In this document: piece by piece, positions 60,342 to 64,000 of the stretch
Position numbering within the stretch: position 1 is the stretch's first letter
Layout of the letters: every line of letters begins with the position of its first letter
Assembly (NCBI GenBank): GCA_949752745.1
Contig: OX457027.1
Location: 14,539,556 to 14,603,555 of the forward strand
DNA: 64,000 bases
Source: Protula sp. h YS-2021
Lineage: Eukaryota > Annelida > Polychaeta > Sabellida > Serpulidae
Reading direction: 5' to 3'
The notes under the pieces: model-generated
Database searches by the model: none
What the model was told of the DNA's origin: nothing
Seen by the model: the letters and a program-made list of their open reading frames with translations, nothing else
Position numbers and translations under genes: made by a program

Positions 60342-60775
60342 CTGCAAAACAACACAATACACTTGCTACGTCACACGCTTTAATTCTTAATCTTTGCTGT
60401 TAAAATTAAAAAAAAAAAAAGCAGAGGCCACGTGACATGAGGAACTGTGTGTCGATATCACTTTCATATGATTAGATGGAGCAAAGATGCAAGGCATACA
60501 GTAGAAGCGGCCTACGCGAATACCAGTCCTCATCGTTATGTTTTGTGATAAAAGTTCCTCAAGTGCGAATATGGCTCCACGACGATTATGACAGCTCTTC
60601 AAGTTGAAAAGACGGTAAAGTAAGGCAGGGGACACGTTTTACGGAGGCCCATTTGAGGCCCAATCACAGGGCACGGTGACTTCCAAAATCACACAGTATG
60701 TATACTCTCCTTTCACGTACAGCTGGATTTAACAAATGCACTTTTTCACTATTAAGTCTTAAGATTAAACCTCAC

Positions 60776-60911
60776 CCATTTTTTTCTTCGTGAAACTTCT
60801 TGTATAACTGCGCCTTATTGCCGAACTCCACACGGCCCGTGAACTCGTTGCAGCGGGAATTCACGTACGCTGATTGTATTCCAGTCCACAATGAGAGTAA
60901 ATTTGTTGGCC
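60776..60911 (-). CDS. Unidentified gene, exon G
   Basis: Acceptor TTCTTTTCAG and donor GTGAGG on -. It encodes PTNLLSLWTGIQSAYVNSRC, NEFTGRVEFGNKAQLYKKFH and EEKN. The compact mixed alpha-like composition and conserved-looking aromatic/basic residues suggest a folded domain, but I do not recognise it. Confidence 0.72.
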
Positions 60912-61272
60912 CTGAAAAGAAAAACATTCAAACTAGTTAAAAATTTTCACAGTTAGATAGACGAACCACAAGTGCTAGAAATGAAGCTGATTTCTGTGAA
61001 CACATCAACTGATGCTGAGGGATACTGACTGATGTGTAATCGCGCAAATTACGCGCTGTGAACACTGTCTTCAGACACGCGTTTGCTCCAAAACAAACAC
61101 TGTGGCAACATCTAACTGTATCGCTTTATCGGCGAAACATGTCAGGCCTGTGAGGCTTGGTCCCAACGTTTGATGCACACCACAAGTGCTGCTCGGACGA
61201 GGGGTGGGAGGGGGGGTGGTGAGCGGGGTTGAAGCACGCAACTAAGGTGAAATAATGAGCATCCGCTGTTAC

Positions 61273-61388
61273 CTTTGCCTTTTGGAAATATACTTTCAGT
61301 CTTGATCCTCTTTGCAGGGGGAGAACCAGGACTGCGTATTTCAACCTTGTTGAATTCTTGTTTTTCCCTCTCGGTCATGCCCTGGTAC
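61273..61388 (-). CDS. Unidentified gene, exon F
   Basis: Acceptor ATTTACAG and donor GTAACA on -. It encodes YQGMTEREKQEFNKVEI, then RSPGSPPAKRIKTESIFPKG, a basic Ser/Pro stretch that looks like a nuclear localisation signal (PPAKRIK) with a sumoylation-type IKTE. The phase fits both neighbours. Confidence 0.75.
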
Positions 61389-61632
61389 CTGTAAATAAAT
61401 TAAAAAAAAAATAAAAGAACAAAATAATAAATTAAATAAAAACTTTCAACCGAATAGATATTTTACATGTTGAATAAACTTAAAAGCTGATTTAAAACCA
61501 TCAGTCTCTTTATGTTCAATAAAATCTAATGTCGCTCACTATTGCTGTTTATTTGGTAATGACTATGTATGCTGGGAAAATTATTTCAGGAATCAGGGGA
61601 GTGACTGTGTGCGATTCTAAAAATAGCTGCAC

Positions 61633-61842
61633 CTGTCGTATTCTTTCAAAGAAACATCTAGAAGGCGACTGCCCTGCTTCTCGTCTTTATCCCCTGCTTT
61701 CTTCTGGTCAGTTGGGCGCGGCTCATCCGGCCTCTTACATTCGAGCAGACAGTCTAACACAGCCTTATGCTGCGACGACGTGTCCGCATACGCTCGTATA
61801 AGCTGCTCCAGCTCGATCCAGACTTGTTTGTACTGCTCCTCC
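61633..61842 (-). CDS. Unidentified gene, exon E
   Basis: Acceptor TGCTACAG and donor GTGCAG on -. It encodes REEQYKQVWIELEQLIRAYA, then a helical stretch with DCLLECKRP, a charged low-complexity segment (TDQKKAGDKDEKQGSR) and LLDVSLKEYDR. Confidence 0.75.
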
Positions 61843-62105
61843 CTGTAGCAGCATTTGGAGGGCATTTTTTTGCATAAAGTGTTTAATTTTTTTTTTTAAA
61901 TTTATACTTCCTTTTGATTTTCTTATTTTTTTTTCTTTCTTTTTTTCCCAAATAATACCCATTAGCTCAATCATTTATAAAAATGCGTAAATTTGATACA
62001 GTTTGGATTCAAAATTTGTGGCTTTCTTAGCGGCAGCCAAACCAGTTACAGTGAATAACATATCGTTTCCATTTGGCGGGGGGAGGGGGGTGTGTCCATG
62101 ACTAC

Positions 62106-62260
62106 CTTTTTGCTCCTTTTCCTTTCCCAGACTGCTGTGAAGGCAGGGGATCGTTCTGGCTTTCCATTTTAACGACATGGTAAATGGCTTTCTTACAATC
62201 CAGAACATCGTCACTGCTTAAACGATCTTTAAGGATCAACGTTCGTAAAGCCTCTAAATT
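62106..62260 (-). CDS. Unidentified gene, exon D
   Basis: Acceptor CTGTTTCAG and donor GTAGTC on -. It encodes NLEALRTLILKDRLSSDDVL, DCKKAIYHVVKMESQNDPL and a basic PSQQSGKGKGAK end. Looks like a helical domain edge followed by a linker. Confidence 0.75.
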
Positions 62261-62535
62261 CTGAAACAGTCCAAACAATTTAAAACGTTGTATCCGAATT
62301 ATTCCGCATTATTATACAACAAGCCAAAAGATTAATCTTAAGACGTTGCGCACAGTTTATTTCATATTTGCCAATGATCACCTCGGCTAAAAAAAAAAAA
62401 AAAAAACAAAAAAAATAAATAATAAAAAAAAAACAGAAAAATTGCCGTTTTCTACCCAAATAGGACAACGCTTGCCAGTGAGTGCGAACACCCACCCAAA
62501 GCGCCACGGACTGCAACAAAACCTTAACAACTTAC

Positions 62536-62615
62536 CGGGTTTGATATGTTGAACACAAGAGTGTCACTAATCGTCATTGGCCACACGCGGGTTAATCTTT
62601 CCAGCTGATTCAGGG
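62536..62615 (-). CDS. Unidentified gene, exon C
   Basis: Acceptor TTACTTCTAG and donor GTAAGT on -. It encodes LNQLERLTRVWPMTISDTL then VFNISNP, in phase with exons B and D. Confidence 0.75.
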
Positions 62616-63018
62616 CTAGAAGTAAGAAAAGCAAAAATTACGTCAAAAATAAAGCTTCGCTTTGATACCGTGTTCATTAAAAAAATCGCCTCAAGAAGCA
62701 CATAAAAAATACCCATCCTATTAAAAAGCTTTACTTCACTGTGAATAATTTTTTTACATTATTCTTACAAAATAGATTTACCAGACACACTATTTCACAT
62801 CTATGAGTTATTACAAATGGTTTAGCTTTTACTCGGTAGCAATAACGAGTACATATTGATACTGTACTGTAAAACAGTTGATTAGCACCAGTTACATGGC
62901 AAAAGACCCCGCGCACCCTCAATGACTTTCTACAACCTCAACTTTAAAAATTTTGAATTTAAACCCCTTAAATTAAATAAAAAGAGATCAATGTACTAAA
63001 CAACGGTTAGTTAATTAC

Positions 63019-63100
63019 CTTTAGAAACGGGAGTCTGTTCAGAACTGGATTCCAAACCTGCTGGTGCCAGTCTGCTTTCCCTCATGAATTCTCCAAAATC
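63019..63100 (-). CDS. Unidentified gene, exon B
   Basis: Acceptor CTTTGGGTAG and donor GTAATT on -. It encodes DFGEFMRESRLAPAGLESSS and EQTPVSK. The acceptor has a weak pyrimidine tract, but phase on both sides supports the exon. Confidence 0.68.
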
Positions 63101-63501
63101 CTACCCAAAGTGATGTAAAACAACACAATAGCCCGCTTTACAATTTTGGCATATATGGGGTCACTAATAAAAACGAGTTGACTCCGACCGGAACTTATTT
63201 TGTCGAAGAAAAAATTAAAAAGATCACCGGCCGGATCTTTTTTTTTCAAATTAAGATGAAAAATAAGACTTTTTCTTGTTGGCTTAAATTTTTCAATTAT
63301 TTTTGAGCGGATGGATAACATTACGCACGTAATTTTTTACATAAACAGATAGGCGTTCGTATATATAAATAAGTAAAAACCCATCGCGATGGAATCGGGA
63401 CCTTCGCATAATAGAAAATAAATAAACTTGTCAAAGCTGTTTTAAGCAGTCGCGTGAACAAAGCCGTGTCACAGAATCAGTGACATGCTGTAAGGACTTA
63501 C

Positions 63502-63680
63502 TTTGATTCTGTAGTCGGTGACGCGGCCGCCGCAGCCCTCGCTGATGGACGGCGGATCCTCCAGGGTGCTCCTGGCCGTGGCTAGCACGTGTATGAACAG
63601 CTCACCGCCGTGGCTCGTCAGCATGTGCGACACGACACGTGTGCCCACCTTCCTCGGCTGCTCCAGCATCACAGAGCGGC
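63502..63680 (-). CDS. Unidentified gene, exon A (first exon visible; gene continues beyond the window)
   Basis: Donor GTAAGT on -; acceptor CTCCTCGTGCAG at 63681-63692. It encodes [40 protein letters not shown] and [16 protein letters not shown]. Exons A to H join in consistent phase to give a C-terminal segment of 342 residues. The composition (helical repeats, basic Ser/Pro linkers, tandem psi-K-x-E at the end) suggests a nuclear protein, possibly a scaffold. I cannot name the family, and the start lies outside. The acceptor is part of the 50-bp minisatellite to its right. Confidence 0.75.
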
Positions 63681-63682
63681 CT

Positions 63683-64000
63683 GCACGAGGAGCGTACCAG
63701 AGCGTGGCGGGCAGAAGTACAGCTGGGGAGCAGCACGAGGAGCGTACCAGAGCGTGGCGGGCAGAAGTACAGCTGGGGAGCAGCACGAGGAGCGTACCAG
63801 AGCGTGGCGGGCAGAAGTACAGCTGGGGAGCAGCACGAGGAGCCTACCATAGCGTGGCGGGCAGAAGTACAGCTGGGGAGTAGCACGAGGAGCGTACCAT
63901 AGCGTGGCGGGCAGAAGAACAGCTGGGGAGCTGCACGAGGAGCGTACCAGAGCGTGGCGGGCAGAAGTACAGCTGGGGAGCAGCACGAGGAGCGGACCAG
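63683..64000. repeat. 50-bp minisatellite running off the window end
   Basis: Unit CAGCACGAGGAGCGTACCAG then AGCGTGGCGGGCAGAAGTAC and AGCTGGGGAG, exactly 50 bp, at least six copies with a few substitutions. On the - strand each unit is a C/T-rich tract ending in CTCCCCAG, that is, a potential polypyrimidine tract and acceptor. It is intronic in the unidentified gene. Confidence 0.94.

Overview
This is eukaryotic, intron-bearing, AT-rich DNA from an animal. Canonical GT-AG introns, a class A GPCR, an EFCAB10-type axonemal gene, an SMIM30-type micropeptide and the transposon set (BEL/Pao, DIRS, YqaJ-plus-THAP/DDE elements, hAT, LINE tail) point to a marine invertebrate. A mollusc is my best guess, but that is inference from the repeat and gene content, not from a marker gene.

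Layout. 1-5.2 kb: two in-frame 39-bp minisatellites. 5.2-21.3 kb: a three-exon rhodopsin-type receptor of 1088 residues on the + strand. Its 12.4-kb first intron carries two hairpin-headed repetitive elements and an antisense, internally deleted BEL/Pao retrotransposon, which in turn contains a 440-bp MITE. 22.9-27.0 kb: EFCAB10 orthologue on the - strand, four exons, with a 432-bp MITE in intron 1. 27.8-31.6 kb: a dead DNA transposon with convergent SWIM/YqaJ/PHD and THAP-DDE genes. 32.3-36.1 kb and 41.6-47.5 kb: two same-orientation copies of one DIRS-like tyrosine-recombinase retrotransposon. The first keeps its ends but lost pol; the second keeps gag-RT-RNase H-YR but lost its right end. 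49.2-50.1 kb: a hAT transposase fragment abutting a LINE ORF2 tail. 50.36 kb: an intact 61-codon SMIM30 micropeptide gene. 52.7-60.3 kb: a foldback and a run of minisatellites (46-, 38-, 15- and 77-bp units). 60.3-63.7 kb: the last eight exons of a conserved-looking - strand gene I cannot name, whose most 5' visible acceptor is embedded in a 50-bp minisatellite running off the window.

The host genes look functionally unrelated to each other. Intact host coding sequence is about 4.9 kb; minisatellites cover roughly 7 kb and recognisable transposons about 23 kb. Splice sites were chosen by eye from GT-AG signals and phase continuity. No search or alignment was run, so family names rest on recognised motifs.
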